Assembly: GCF_005221285.1 (NCBI RefSeq)
Contig: NZ_CP039886.1
Coordinates: forward strand, 310,001 to 374,000
Length of the DNA stretch: 64,000 nt
Origin: Neisseria flavescens
Lineage (GTDB): Bacteria > Pseudomonadota > Gammaproteobacteria > Burkholderiales > Neisseriaceae
Direction: 5' to 3'
Part shown: positions 9,003 to 16,899 of the stretch, piece after piece
How positions within the stretch are numbered: the first letter of the stretch is position 1
Layout: each line of letters begins with the position of its first letter
Made by a program: the position numbers and the translations under genes
The notes under the pieces: model-generated
Databases searched by the model: none
What the model was told of the DNA's origin: nothing
What the model saw: the letters and a program-made list of their open reading frames with translations, nothing else

Positions 9003-9023
9003 CCCCTAACTTAGGAAAATAAA

Positions 9024-9458
9024 ATGAGCGAAGAATTGCAACCCGTATTCAGCGTTGAGCGTCTGTATGTAAAAGACTTGTCTTTGGAAGTGCCTCACGC
9101 ACCACAAATCTTCTTGGAACAAGGCGAGCCTGAAGTCGATATGCGCGTTTCTACCGGCAACACCAAACTGGAAGACGGCTTCTACAGCGTTGACGTGACC
9201 GTTACCGTAACTGCCAAACTGAACGAAGAGCGCACCATGTTCTTGAACGAAGTAACCCAAAGCGGCATCTTCCGTCTGGAAAACATTCCTGAAGAAGACG
9301 TACAACTGCTGTTGGGCGTTGCTTGTCCGAACATCCTGTTCCCTTACGCACGCGAAGCCATTTCCAACAGCGTAACCCGCGCCGGCTTCCCACCTGTACT
9401 GCTTGCTCCGATCAACTTCGAAGCAATCTACCAAGAACAACAGGGAGCTAACGCTTAA
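9024..9458 (+). CDS. secB: Protein-export chaperone SecB
   Basis: A 144-residue SecB with RLYVKDLSLEVPHAPQIF near the N-terminus, the conserved LLGVACPNILFPYAREAISN segment and the C-terminal GFPPVLLAPINFEAIYQ that contacts SecA. SecB keeps precursor proteins unfolded and hands them to SecA. AGGAAAA precedes the ATG. A DUS terminator ends the grxC-secB unit. Confidence 0.96.
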   Translation: MSEELQPVFSVERLYVKDLSLEVPHAPQIFLEQGEPEVDMRVSTGNTKLEDGFYSVDVTVTVTAKLNEERTMFLNEVTQSGIFRLENIPEEDVQLLLGVACPNILFPYAREAISNSVTRAGFPPVLLAPINFEAIYQEQQGANA

Positions 9459-9477
9459 TCGCGTTATACCTAAATTA

Positions 9478-9514
9478 AGGCCGTCTGAAACATTGCGTTC
9501 AGACGGCCTTTTTT
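9478..9514 (+). terminator. DUS inverted-pair terminator after secB
   Basis: AGGCCGTCTGAA (9478-9489) and TTCAGACGGCCT (9498-9509), followed by six T. This is the last AG-DUS before the accessory island; the next is at 12965. Confidence 0.85.
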
Positions 9515-9579
9515 ATTTGAAAATTAGGACATAAGAAAAATCTATAATAAAAAGTTCATATATTAATGTAATAAGTATA

Positions 9580-9600
9580 TAATGATACCGTTTATCATTA
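9580..9600. promoter_or_regulatory. Putative Fur box upstream of the TonB receptor
   Basis: A perfect 8-5-8 palindrome TAATGATA-CCGTT-TATCATTA in an AT-rich region 98 bases before the receptor start. It resembles the Fur consensus (GATAATGATAATCATTATC) and would fit iron repression of a siderophore receptor. Regulator identity is inferred. Confidence 0.5.
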
Positions 9601-9697
9601 CGATAATATTTTAAATTTTATAGGCTTATATATCATTTAAAATCAACAAATTAGAATTTTATCCAATAAGTAGATTCTATTAATTAAGGAAATAGTT

Positions 9698-10495
9698 GTG
9701 AAACCTGATTTTCAAATGAAAACAATTTGTTTGTTATTGGTGCTGCCTTGCCAAACTGTTTTGGCAGATACGGGACATCAAGAAGTTGAACATGTAGATA
9801 TGGATACGGTCAAGGTCAGTGGCAAACGGCAGGCACAAAGGAATACCGAGCGCAGTCAGTCTTATACAATCGGAACGATGGCAACGGCGACCGGGTTGCG
9901 TATTTCAGGCAAGGATACGCCGCAGTCGGTGAGCGTAATGACGCGTCGGCAGCTAGATGATAAAGCAATATATTCTTTAGAAGATGCAATGAAAAACACC
10001 ACGGGAATCAACGTGGTTCGCGATTCAGGCCTACAAACTCGTTTTTTGTCTCGTGGTTTCTATGTGGATCAGATTGGTGAAGACGGGATTACCACTAATG
10101 TGTCTGGACGTTCGGGCTATACGGCAAAAATCGATGTCTCACCCAGTACAGACCTTGCTGTTTATGATCACATTGAGGTTGTCAGAGGTGCGACCGGTCT
10201 TACTCAGTCCAATTCCGAACCGGGTGGAACCATTAATTTAATCCGTAAGCGGCCAACAGCTCTGTTTAAGCATACAGGTGAAATCAGCACTGACCATAGG
10301 GGCAGCAAGCGTTTGGCTTTGGATGTATCTGGAAGCTTGAATAATGAACATACGGTACGCGGTAGGCTGGTTGGTGTTCATGAGGATCACCGCTCTTTTA
10401 AAGAGGGTGTATGGAACAAGAAAGACATGATTTATGGTGTGATTGATACGGATTTGAGAACCTGTATTCACAAACAACTATTTGATAAATTTTAA
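9698..10495 (+). pseudogene. TonB-dependent siderophore receptor, truncated by IS
   Basis: A GTG start with AAGGA 7 bases upstream opens a signal peptide (ends TVLA) and a TonB-box-like segment (DTVKVSGK). The plug domain follows: DTPQSVSVMTRRQLDD, LEDAMKNTTGINV, FLSRGFYVDQI, YDHIEVVRGATGL and EPGGTINLIRKRP. Barrel sequence starts near residue 200 and is cut at about base 10456 by an insertion sequence; the last dozen residues are IS-encoded. Intact receptors of this type have roughly 700 residues, so most of the beta-barrel is missing, and the remainder is not found on the far side of the IS. Uptake function should be lost. Confidence 0.85.
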
Positions 10496-11277
10496 TATTT
10501 GTGAAATATACCCTAGTTTGACAAAATTTTCAGCAGATAAATTCGTCTGCTCAAAATCTTTTGCCAAACGTCGAGACCAACCTAACCATGCAAACGTTCG
10601 TTCTACAATCCAACGTTTGGGCAGAATATGCCAAGAAATATCTTGAATTTTCTTTGAAATCTCAACAGTTAAACCCAATTGCTCCGATACTTCGCGCTCA
10701 AATGTATTCCGATAACCTGCGTCTGCACAGAAACCTTTTAAACCAGGATAGGTCTCAAACGCTTTTTTTGCTACAAAAAATACCTGCTTTTGTGTCATGG
10801 ATATTGGCTGCATGAACCACAACAGACAATAGGTTACCCAACGTGTCAACAGCTATATGCCGCTTACGGCCTTTGATTTTTTTACCTCCGTCAAAACCTT
10901 TATCATGTGCGCCGGAAGCTGTTTTGACACTTTGTGAATCAATAATGGCATAAGTCGGCATCGCTTGTTTTTGATGGATTAAACGTTTTTTTGAACCAAT
11001 GCCAAAAGAATCCTATCCCATAAGCCTGATTGATTGGCTCTGCGATAGAAACTCCATACGGTTGGATAAGGTGGAAAATCATTGGGCAGCATACGCCATT
11101 GGCAACCTGTTTTGGTAATGTACAAAACGGCATTCACTAATTTACGTTTATCCCATTTGTAGTGGCGTAGCCGGTTAAAATGCGGCTCAATCGCTTGCCA
11201 TTGGGCATCTGTTAAGTCTGTTGGGTAGGATTTTCCAGTCATAAAGATATTTTATCATTTTTGTGAATACAGGTTCT
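10457..11277 (-). mobile_element. IS5-family insertion sequence, 821 bp
   Basis: Both ends carry the same 18-base perfect terminal inverted repeat AGAACCTGTATTCACAAA (10457-10474, reverse complement at 11260-11277). Between them lies a transposase on the minus strand. No target-site duplication is evident (left flank ends GGATTTG, right flank begins AAATTTC), which suggests a rearrangement or deletion beside the element after insertion. Confidence 0.88.
10478..11242 (-). pseudogene. IS5-family (IS427-like) transposase in three frames
   Basis: The first frame starts at 11242 (MTGKSYPTDLTDAQW) and ends after ALVQKNV at 10979. At the junction the minus strand reads A-AAA-AAC (10985-10991), a classic -1 slippery heptamer that restores the second frame with YAIIDSQSVKT and KGRKRHIAVDTLGNLL (DDE core). 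Such two-frame arrangement is typical of the IS427 subgroup. A second shift after AANIHDTKAG is not expected: six T in a row at 10775-10780 (plus strand A) instead of five throws the frame before VAKKAFETYPGLKGF. The C-terminal frame with WIVERTFAWLGWSRR ends at 10478. The copy is therefore probably inactive unless the extra base is an error. Confidence 0.82.
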
Positions 11278-11345
11278 AAATTTCTATACAGCATACGTTT
11301 TAAGCAGGTTTTGATTTTCCAACGTTGCAATCCAAGGGAGTTGTT

Positions 11346-11429
11346 ATGAAAAAACAAATCACCGCAGCCGTGATGATGCTGTCTATTATCGCCCCCTCAA
11401 TGGCAAACGGATTGGACAAAATGAATTAA
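11346..11429 (+). CDS. Truncated secretion-leader ORF, 27 aa
   Basis: A strong Shine-Dalgarno (AAGGGAG, 6 bases before ATG) starts a 27-residue frame with a cleavable signal-peptide look (MKKQITAAVMMLSII, then APSMANGLDKMN) and a stop. From memory, this N-terminus closely matches that of longer neisserial small secreted proteins found near C39-type peptidases. The alternative frame is open without stops straight into the 11462 ORF, so a -1 shift at the AAAA before the stop would join leader and membrane protein. Either a remnant or a frameshifted gene. Confidence 0.5.
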   Translation: MKKQITAAVMMLSIIAPSMANGLDKMN

Positions 11430-11461
11430 AGACATTACCTGTTTTTGCAGAAATTTTTAAA

Positions 11462-11749
11462 ATGGATGATTTGATTGCAGCTTTTTTAGGCTATTTATCA
11501 GGTAAATACAGTGAAGGTAAAATAAGCAGGTTAGGAATATCCCTAACGGCAGGAAGCATTTTCTTTGCAGTATTCTTTATTCATGAACTGATAATTTTTA
11601 TTATTGATGGAAATAAGGAAAATCTTTGGAATTTTATTACCGAGATAATGAAAGATTTATTTTTATTTTCATGTTCTGTTACTTTATTATGCTATTTTTT
11701 GTTATTTACTGCCGAATCAGTTGGAAAAACAATTAATAAGATTAAATAA
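11462..11749 (+). CDS. Hypothetical two-pass membrane protein, 95 aa
   Basis: From ATG the product has two hydrophobic segments (about residues 29-47, SIFFAVFFIHELIIFII, and 67-85, LFLFSCSVTLLCYFLLF) separated by a charged loop. The frame is open upstream into the 11346 leader region (QNELKTLPVFAEIFK precedes the ATG), and no good ribosome binding site precedes 11462, so the true protein may start with the leader. AT-rich, unlike its core neighbours, which suggests foreign origin. No family recognised. Confidence 0.45.
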   Translation: MDDLIAAFLGYLSGKYSEGKISRLGISLTAGSIFFAVFFIHELIIFIIDGNKENLWNFITEIMKDLFLFSCSVTLLCYFLLFTAESVGKTINKIK

Positions 11750-12022
11750 GAAGATATTTAAGCCGCTAAAAAACCATTTGAGTATTTTATCTTTTCTATG
11801 CGGCATTTATCTTGGATTTGAAATACTGCAATCGGGAGGCTAAGGCTTCCGTTGTAACGTTTACCATATATCTCATTATTTTAATTTCATCAAAAAAGAA
11901 ATTCAAAATATACATACCGCCAATAGTTTTCTTAATTGTTTTGTATATTTATCTGATATATCAACATCTCTCTGTATTATTCCGAATTTTATTGTTGAAA
12001 CTTGCATTAAAAATCATAAAAT
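11750..12022. other. AT-rich gap in the accessory island
   Basis: About 270 bases without a convincing gene. A TTG-initiated frame (11812-12120) rich in Ile/Leu/Lys overlaps the next ORF and has no ribosome binding site; it looks like AT-rich noise or decay. Confidence 0.4.
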
Positions 12023-12247
12023 ATGATAAAAAACAAATATATTTTAATAAAAGCAGCAATCAGCATAACTGCCATATTAATATTTTATCTTCTAATTCAA
12101 GAAAGCAGCGGCAAAACTGAAAAACCATCATATTTCTTGATGGCCATGTTTCTCAACTCGCTTTGGTTTGAAAAAAATAAAACAGTTATGGCTGCCGTTA
12201 CGGCAATGATTGCCGCCTACTTTATATTTGTCGCACTATCCGATTAA
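12023..12247 (+). CDS. Hypothetical membrane protein, 74 aa
   Basis: Two hydrophobic stretches (AAISITAILIFYLLI near the N-terminus and VMAAVTAMIAAYFIFVAL at the C-terminus) flank a polar middle. It ends 55 bases before the C39-like peptidase gene. The ribosome binding site is weak and the base composition AT-rich. Function unknown; by position it could be a partner or immunity-type membrane protein of the peptidase locus, which is inference. Confidence 0.4.
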   Translation: MIKNKYILIKAAISITAILIFYLLIQESSGKTEKPSYFLMAMFLNSLWFEKNKTVMAAVTAMIAAYFIFVALSD

Positions 12248-12260
12248 TAAGCAATCAAAA

Positions 12261-12291
12261 AGGCTGCTTGGAAATTTCAGGCAGCCTTTCA
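12261..12291 (+). terminator. Hairpin built from a Simonsiella-type DUS
   Basis: AGGCTGCTTGGA (12261-12272) and TTCAGGCAGCCT (12276-12287) face each other with a 3-base loop. The second is the exact reverse complement of AGGCTGCCTGAA, the AG-simDUS dialect, not the AG-DUS used elsewhere in the window. It lies directly upstream of the peptidase ribosome binding site. Confidence 0.6.
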
Positions 12292-12302
12292 GGAGGATTT
12301 TG

Positions 12303-12959
12303 ATGGAACAAAAAAGGCGGTTTGCCGCCGCCCTGCTCCTCGCCGCCGTCCTGCCGCTTTATGCGCATTCTTTTCCTTTTGCGGAAGAAAGCCCCATAGC
12401 CTACGGCAAAGTCAAAATACAAAGCTGGAAAGCGCGGCGGGATTTCAATATTGTAAAGCAGGATTTGGATTTTTCCTGCGGGGCGGCTTCGGTGGCGACG
12501 CTTTTGAATAATTTTTACGGACAAAAGCTGACGGAAGAAGAAGTGTTGGAAAAACTGGATAAGGGGCAGATGCGTGCGTCGTTTGAGGATATGCGGCGCA
12601 TTATGCCCGATTTGGGTTTTGAAGCGAAAGGCTATGCCCTGTCTTTCGAGCAGCTCGCGCAGTTGAAAATCCCCATCATCGTGTATCTGAAATACCGCAA
12701 GGATGATCATTTCCCGGTATTGCGCGGCATAGACAGCAATACGGTTTTGCTTGCCGACACGTCGCTGGGTCATGTTTCCATGAGCAGGGCGCAGTTTTTG
12801 GATGCTTGGAAAACCCGTGAGGGAAATTTGGCAGGTAAGATCTTGGCTGTTGTACCGAAAAAAGCTGAGACGATTTCAAATCAATTGTTTTTTACACATC
12901 ATCCCAAGCTGCAGACGGAATTTGCAGTCAAACAAATCAGGCTAAGGCGTGTAGAGTGA
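12303..12959 (+). CDS. Exported C39-like cysteine peptidase
   Basis: A perfect AGGAGG six bases before the ATG starts 218 residues: a signal peptide (FAAALLLAAVLPLYAHS), then a C39-type papain-like domain with the catalytic Cys in VKQDLDFSCGAASVATLLN (about residue 60), a central IIVYLKYRKDDHFPVLRGI with the catalytic His and LADTSLGHVSMS with the Asp. C39 peptidases cut double-glycine leaders of bacteriocins; here the domain stands alone, without an ABC transporter, and is exported. It may process small secreted peptides encoded nearby. Actual substrate unknown. Confidence 0.75.
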   Translation: MEQKRRFAAALLLAAVLPLYAHSFPFAEESPIAYGKVKIQSWKARRDFNIVKQDLDFSCGAASVATLLNNFYGQKLTEEEVLEKLDKGQMRASFEDMRRIMPDLGFEAKGYALSFEQLAQLKIPIIVYLKYRKDDHFPVLRGIDSNTVLLADTSLGHVSMSRAQFLDAWKTREGNLAGKILAVVPKKAETISNQLFFTHHPKLQTEFAVKQIRLRRVE

Positions 12960-12964
12960 GTCAA

Positions 12965-12998
12965 AGGCCGTCTGAAAACTGTTTCAGACGGCCTTTTG
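12965..12998 (+). terminator. DUS inverted-pair terminator closing the island
   Basis: AGGCCGTCTGAA (12965-12976) and TTCAGACGGCCT (12983-12994) with a 6-base loop and T run. Confidence 0.8.
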
Positions 12999-13034
12999 AT
13001 TTGTTCCCAACCTCACAAACCCTTAAAAATCAGC

Positions 13035-13040
13035 TATAAT
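13035..13040 (+). promoter_or_regulatory. Putative -10 box of hisS
   Basis: Perfect TATAAT, 36 bases before the hisS ATG. No clear -35 was found. Confidence 0.4.
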
Positions 13041-13076
13041 GCCCAACTATTTGATTTTCGCTTATCCCATATTGAA

Positions 13077-14372
13077 ATGGCACAAAAAATTCAATCCGTC
13101 AAAGGTATGAACGACCTTTTACCTGTCGAACAAAAAGATTTCAAACTGACGGCTGCGTTTTGGCAGGCGTTTGAAGATACGGTAAACCTCTGGACACGCG
13201 CTTACGGTTACCGGCAAATCCGTACGCCGATTGTCGAGCAAACCGGTTTGTTTGTCCGCTCCATCGGGGAGGAAACCGATGTGGTTGGCAAGGAAATGTA
13301 CACCTTTTCCGATTCAAACGATTCTTTGAGTTTGAGCCTGCGTCCTGAAGGTACTGCTTCTTGTCTGCGTGCGGTGGTCGAACACAACCTTCTGTACAAC
13401 AGCCCGCAAAAGCTGTGGTATATGGGGCCGATGTTCCGCCGCGAGCGTCCGCAAAGAGGCCGTTATCGTCAGTTCCATCAGGTCGGTATCGAGGCTTTGG
13501 GTTTTGAAGGGCCGGATATCGATGCGGAAATCATCGCGATGTCTGCCGACTTGTGGGAAAAATTAGGTATTCGCGAATACCTGACTTTGGAAATCAACAG
13601 CTTGGGCAACCGTGAGGAACGCGCGGCACACCGTGCGGCATTGGTTGAATATTTGACCCACTATGAGGCGCAACTGGATGAAGACAGCAAACGCCGTCTG
13701 AAAACCAATCCTTTGCGTGTTTTGGATACGAAAAACCCTGATTTGCAGGAAATCTGTAACGCGGCGCCGCGTCTGGTGGATTACTTGGGCGAGGCTTCGC
13801 AAAACCACTATGCTCGCTTCAAGGCGATGTTGGACGGTTTGGGTATTCAATATGTTGAAAATCCGCGCTTGGTCCGTGGTTTGGATTATTACAATCAAAC
13901 GGTTTTTGAGTGGACGACCGACAAACTCGGCGCGCAGGCAACTGTGTGCGGCGGCGGCCGTTACGACGGTTTGATTGAGGAACTTGGCGGTAAGCCTGCG
14001 CCGTCTATCGGCTTTGCAATGGGCATCGAACGGCTGCTGCTTTTGGTGGGCGAATACGGCTCGCTGGAAGTAAACGCCGCGCCTGATGTCTATGCAATGC
14101 ACCAAGGCGAAGGGGCGGACTTGCAGGTGATGAAATACGCGCAAGCCTTACGCGCCCAAGGTTTCAATGTGATGCAGCATTCCGGCTATCAGAGCCTGAA
14201 AGCGCAAATGAAAAAAGCCGACAACAGCGGCGCGCGCTTTGCCCTGATTGTCGCGCAAGACGAACTGGCAAACGGTACGGTTACCCTGAAAGATATGCAG
14301 GGCAAACACGAACAACAAACCGTTGCCGCCGCTGATTTGACAGACACTTTACAACAATGGAAGAACGCATAA
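13077..14372 (+). CDS. hisS: Histidyl-tRNA synthetase
   Basis: The ATG at MAQKIQSVKGMNDLLP gives 431 residues, normal for bacterial HisRS; an upstream in-frame start at 12996 is not supported. Class II motifs are present: motif 2 (LRPEGTASCLRA, MFRRERPQRGRYRQFHQ), the histidine-specific loop LVRGLDYYNQTVFEW and motif 3 (APSIGFAMGIERL), followed by an anticodon-binding domain. yfgM starts at the base after the hisS stop, so the two are translationally adjacent. Confidence 0.97.
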   Translation: MAQKIQSVKGMNDLLPVEQKDFKLTAAFWQAFEDTVNLWTRAYGYRQIRTPIVEQTGLFVRSIGEETDVVGKEMYTFSDSNDSLSLSLRPEGTASCLRAVVEHNLLYNSPQKLWYMGPMFRRERPQRGRYRQFHQVGIEALGFEGPDIDAEIIAMSADLWEKLGIREYLTLEINSLGNREERAAHRAALVEYLTHYEAQLDEDSKRRLKTNPLRVLDTKNPDLQEICNAAPRLVDYLGEASQNHYARFKAMLDGLGIQYVENPRLVRGLDYYNQTVFEWTTDKLGAQATVCGGGRYDGLIEELGGKPAPSIGFAMGIERLLLLVGEYGSLEVNAAPDVYAMHQGEGADLQVMKYAQALRAQGFNVMQHSGYQSLKAQMKKADNSGARFALIVAQDELANGTVTLKDMQGKHEQQTVAAADLTDTLQQWKNA

Positions 14373-15002
14373 ATGGCAGCCCATTTGGAAGAACAACAAG
14401 AGTTAGACAACTTTAAATATTTTTGGAAAAAAACCGGCCGTTGGATTTTCGCCTTGCTGATCGTGGCGGCTTTGGGATATTTGGGTTACACCATTTACCA
14501 AGGCCAAAAAGCTTCAAAAGATCAGGAAGCTGCCGCCGTATTGGCGCAAATGGTGGAAAAGGCGCAGCAAAAAACTGACCCCAAAGCCATCAATGTCGAT
14601 TTGGCTGAATTGCAAAAAAACTATCCTGATTCTATTTCGACAGCACAAGCCACTTTAATGGTAGCGGCAACCGAGTTTGATGCCGGCCGTTATGATGTGG
14701 CGGAAGGTCATTTGAATTGGGTGCTGAAAAACCAAAATGCACCGCTGGTTCAAGCTTTGGCGGCGCAGCGTTTGGGCGTTGTCCTGTTGCAGCAGAAAAA
14801 ATACGATGCCGCCATCAATGCCCTGAATACTCAGGTTGAGGCTGATTTCGAGCCTTTGATGCTGGAAACCAAAGGCGATGTTTACGTTGCTCAAAACAAA
14901 ACCAAAGAAGCCGTACAAAGTTACGAAGCTGCTTTGAGCAAAATGCCGCAAACCGCAGTAGGCCGCGAATTGCTGCAAATGAAAATCGACAGCTTGAAAT
15001 AA
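14373..15002 (+). CDS. yfgM: YfgM family tetratricopeptide membrane protein
   Basis: A 209-residue protein with a short cytoplasmic N-terminus, one membrane segment (about residues 23-43, WIFALLIVAALGYLGYTIY) and a periplasmic TPR-like domain (FDAGRYDVAEGHLNWVLKNQ, AAQRLGVVLLQQKKYDAAINAL). In E. coli YfgM is an ancillary SecYEG subunit that passes substrates to periplasmic chaperones. The order hisS-yfgM-bamB-der is common in gamma/beta-proteobacteria; here bamB is missing and der follows directly. Confidence 0.88.
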   Translation: MAAHLEEQQELDNFKYFWKKTGRWIFALLIVAALGYLGYTIYQGQKASKDQEAAAVLAQMVEKAQQKTDPKAINVDLAELQKNYPDSISTAQATLMVAATEFDAGRYDVAEGHLNWVLKNQNAPLVQALAAQRLGVVLLQQKKYDAAINALNTQVEADFEPLMLETKGDVYVAQNKTKEAVQSYEAALSKMPQTAVGRELLQMKIDSLK

Positions 15003-15017
15003 GTTTGTTTGAAATCA

Positions 15018-15056
15018 AGGCCGTCTGAAGTTGCAATGACTTTTCAGACGGCCTAC
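15018..15056 (+). terminator. DUS inverted-pair terminator after yfgM
   Basis: AGGCCGTCTGAA (15018-15029) and TTCAGACGGCCT (15043-15054) with a 13-base loop; no long T run follows. Confidence 0.65.
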
Positions 15057-15143
15057 ACTTATCCTTATCAACCGTGTTTTTAAAACACCTGCTTGTGTTC
15101 CGCTCCCGTTTTTAGGCGGCACTTGACACAGAAAGACTCAATG

Positions 15144-16601
15144 ATGAAACCCACTATCGCTCTTGTCGGCCGCCCGAACGTCGGCAAATCCACCTTGTTC
15201 AACCGCCTGACGCGCACTAAAGACGCGCTCGTGCACGACCTGCCCGGTCTGACGCGTGACCGACATTACGGTCATGGCAAAGTCGGCAGCAAACCTTATT
15301 TGGTCATCGATACCGGCGGTTTTGAGCCGGTTGTCGATAGCGGCATTTTGCACGAAATGGCAAAACAAACCTTGCAGGCTGTCGATGAAGCCGATGCGGT
15401 TGTGTTCTTGGTGGACGGCCGTACCGGTTTGACGCCGCAAGACAAAATTATTGCCGACCGTTTGCGCCAAAGCCCACGCCCCGTTTATTTGGCCGTGAAT
15501 AAAGGCGAGGGCGGTAATAGGGCCGTGCTTGCCGCCGAGTTCTACGAACTTGCCTTGGGCGACCCTTATGTGATTTCAGGTGCGCACGGCGATGGCGTGT
15601 ATTATCTGATTGAAGATATTTTGGAAACCTTCCCTGAGCCTGAAAAGGAAGAGGAAGCAGCGAAACATCCTGTTTTCGCTGTAATCGGCCGCCCCAATGT
15701 CGGTAAATCGACCTTGGTAAACGCCATTCTCGGCGAAGAGCGCGTGATTGCCTTCGATATGGCAGGCACTACGCGCGACAGTATCCACATCGATTTTGAA
15801 CGTGAAGGCAAACCGTTTACCATCATCGATACCGCAGGTGTGCGCCGTCGTGGCAAAGTGGATGAGGCGGTGGAAAAGTTCTCCGTTATTAAAGCTATGC
15901 AGGCGGTTGAAGCAGCAAACGTTGCCGTCTTGGTGTTGGATGCGCAACAAGATATCGCCGACCAAGATGCGACGATTGCAGGTTTCGCTTTGGAAGCAGG
16001 GCGTGCCTTGGTGGTGGCGGTCAATAAATGGGACGGCATCAGCGAAGAGCGGCGCGAGCAAGTGAAACGCGATATCAACCGCAAACTGTATTTCCTTGAT
16101 TTTGCCAAGTTCCACTTTATTTCTGCGTTGAAAGAGCGCGGTATAGACGGTTTGTTTGAGAGCATTCAGGCTGCCTATAATGCGGCAATGATTAAGATGC
16201 CGACGCCGAAAATTACGCGTGTATTGCAAAGCGCGATTGAGCGTCAACAGCCGCCGCGTGCCGGCTTGGTGCGTCCGAAAATGCGTTATGCGCACCAAGG
16301 CGGCATGAATCCGCCGGTGATTGTGGTGCACGGCAATTCGCTGCATGCCATTTCTGACAGCTATACGCGCTATTTGACCCAAACGTTCCGTAAAGCCTTC
16401 AATCTGCAAGGTACGCCGCTCAGAATTCAATACAATGTTTCGGAAAATCCGTATGAAAATGCGGAAGACAAACCGAAGAAAAAACCGCTGCGCCGTGTCA
16501 GCTTGAGCAACCGTATTGAGAAACGCGAAGGCCGTAAGGAAGAGAAAAACCGCTTCAAGAAAAAAACCAAAGTCAGCGTGAAAAAACAATTCAGCAAATA
16601 A
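15144..16601 (+). CDS. der: Ribosome biogenesis GTPase Der (EngA)
   Basis: A 485-residue protein with two tandem GTPase domains: G1 GRPNVGKST at residues 7-15 and again near 184-192, G3 DTGGF and DTAGV, G4 NKGE and NKWD, then a KH-like C-terminal domain and a very basic Lys/Arg tail (RKEEKNRFKKKTK). Der is needed for 50S subunit assembly. The first G4 (NKGE) departs from the usual NKxD. Two ATGs stand in tandem (15141, 15144); the second has better spacing from GAAAG. Confidence 0.96.
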   Translation: MKPTIALVGRPNVGKSTLFNRLTRTKDALVHDLPGLTRDRHYGHGKVGSKPYLVIDTGGFEPVVDSGILHEMAKQTLQAVDEADAVVFLVDGRTGLTPQDKIIADRLRQSPRPVYLAVNKGEGGNRAVLAAEFYELALGDPYVISGAHGDGVYYLIEDILETFPEPEKEEEAAKHPVFAVIGRPNVGKSTLVNAILGEERVIAFDMAGTTRDSIHIDFEREGKPFTIIDTAGVRRRGKVDEAVEKFSVIKAMQAVEAANVAVLVLDAQQDIADQDATIAGFALEAGRALVVAVNKWDGISEERREQVKRDINRKLYFLDFAKFHFISALKERGIDGLFESIQAAYNAAMIKMPTPKITRVLQSAIERQQPPRAGLVRPKMRYAHQGGMNPPVIVVHGNSLHAISDSYTRYLTQTFRKAFNLQGTPLRIQYNVSENPYENAEDKPKKKPLRRVSLSNRIEKREGRKEEKNRFKKKTKVSVKKQFSK

Positions 16602-16607
16602 GCACAA

Positions 16608-16640
16608 AGGCCGTCTGAACCATTTCAGACGGCCTTTTTA
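16608..16640 (+). terminator. DUS inverted-pair terminator after der
   Basis: AGGCCGTCTGAA (16608-16619), loop of four, TTCAGACGGCCT (16624-16635), then TTTTTA. Confidence 0.85.
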
Positions 16641-16899
16641 TAATGAAAAACAGCTCATTAGAGCTTCATGGCATATTTTCGACAGGGTTTGCCGAATTTA
16701 AAGAAAACATCAAATTTGGATTGGGGATTGTTGTGAATATGGAAATGAAACAGTCGGTTTGACGGGAAGTTCCCTTATTGCTGGATTCCTAAACGGTGTG
16801 ATAGAAAAAAATAGTTGGTAATTTATCCTATTCGGGGCTACAATCCCATCAAACGCCGATTTTGGCGTCTTTACAATCATAATAATGGAGCTCAAGAAT

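Noticed and set aside
10450..11285. Target-site duplication of the IS5-family element
   Set aside because: Bases flanking the 18-bp inverted repeats (GGATTTG and AAATTTC) do not match in any register.
11812..12120. TTG-started 102-codon frame in the accessory island
   Set aside because: No ribosome binding site, overlaps the better 12023 ORF, and composition is what AT-rich noise gives.
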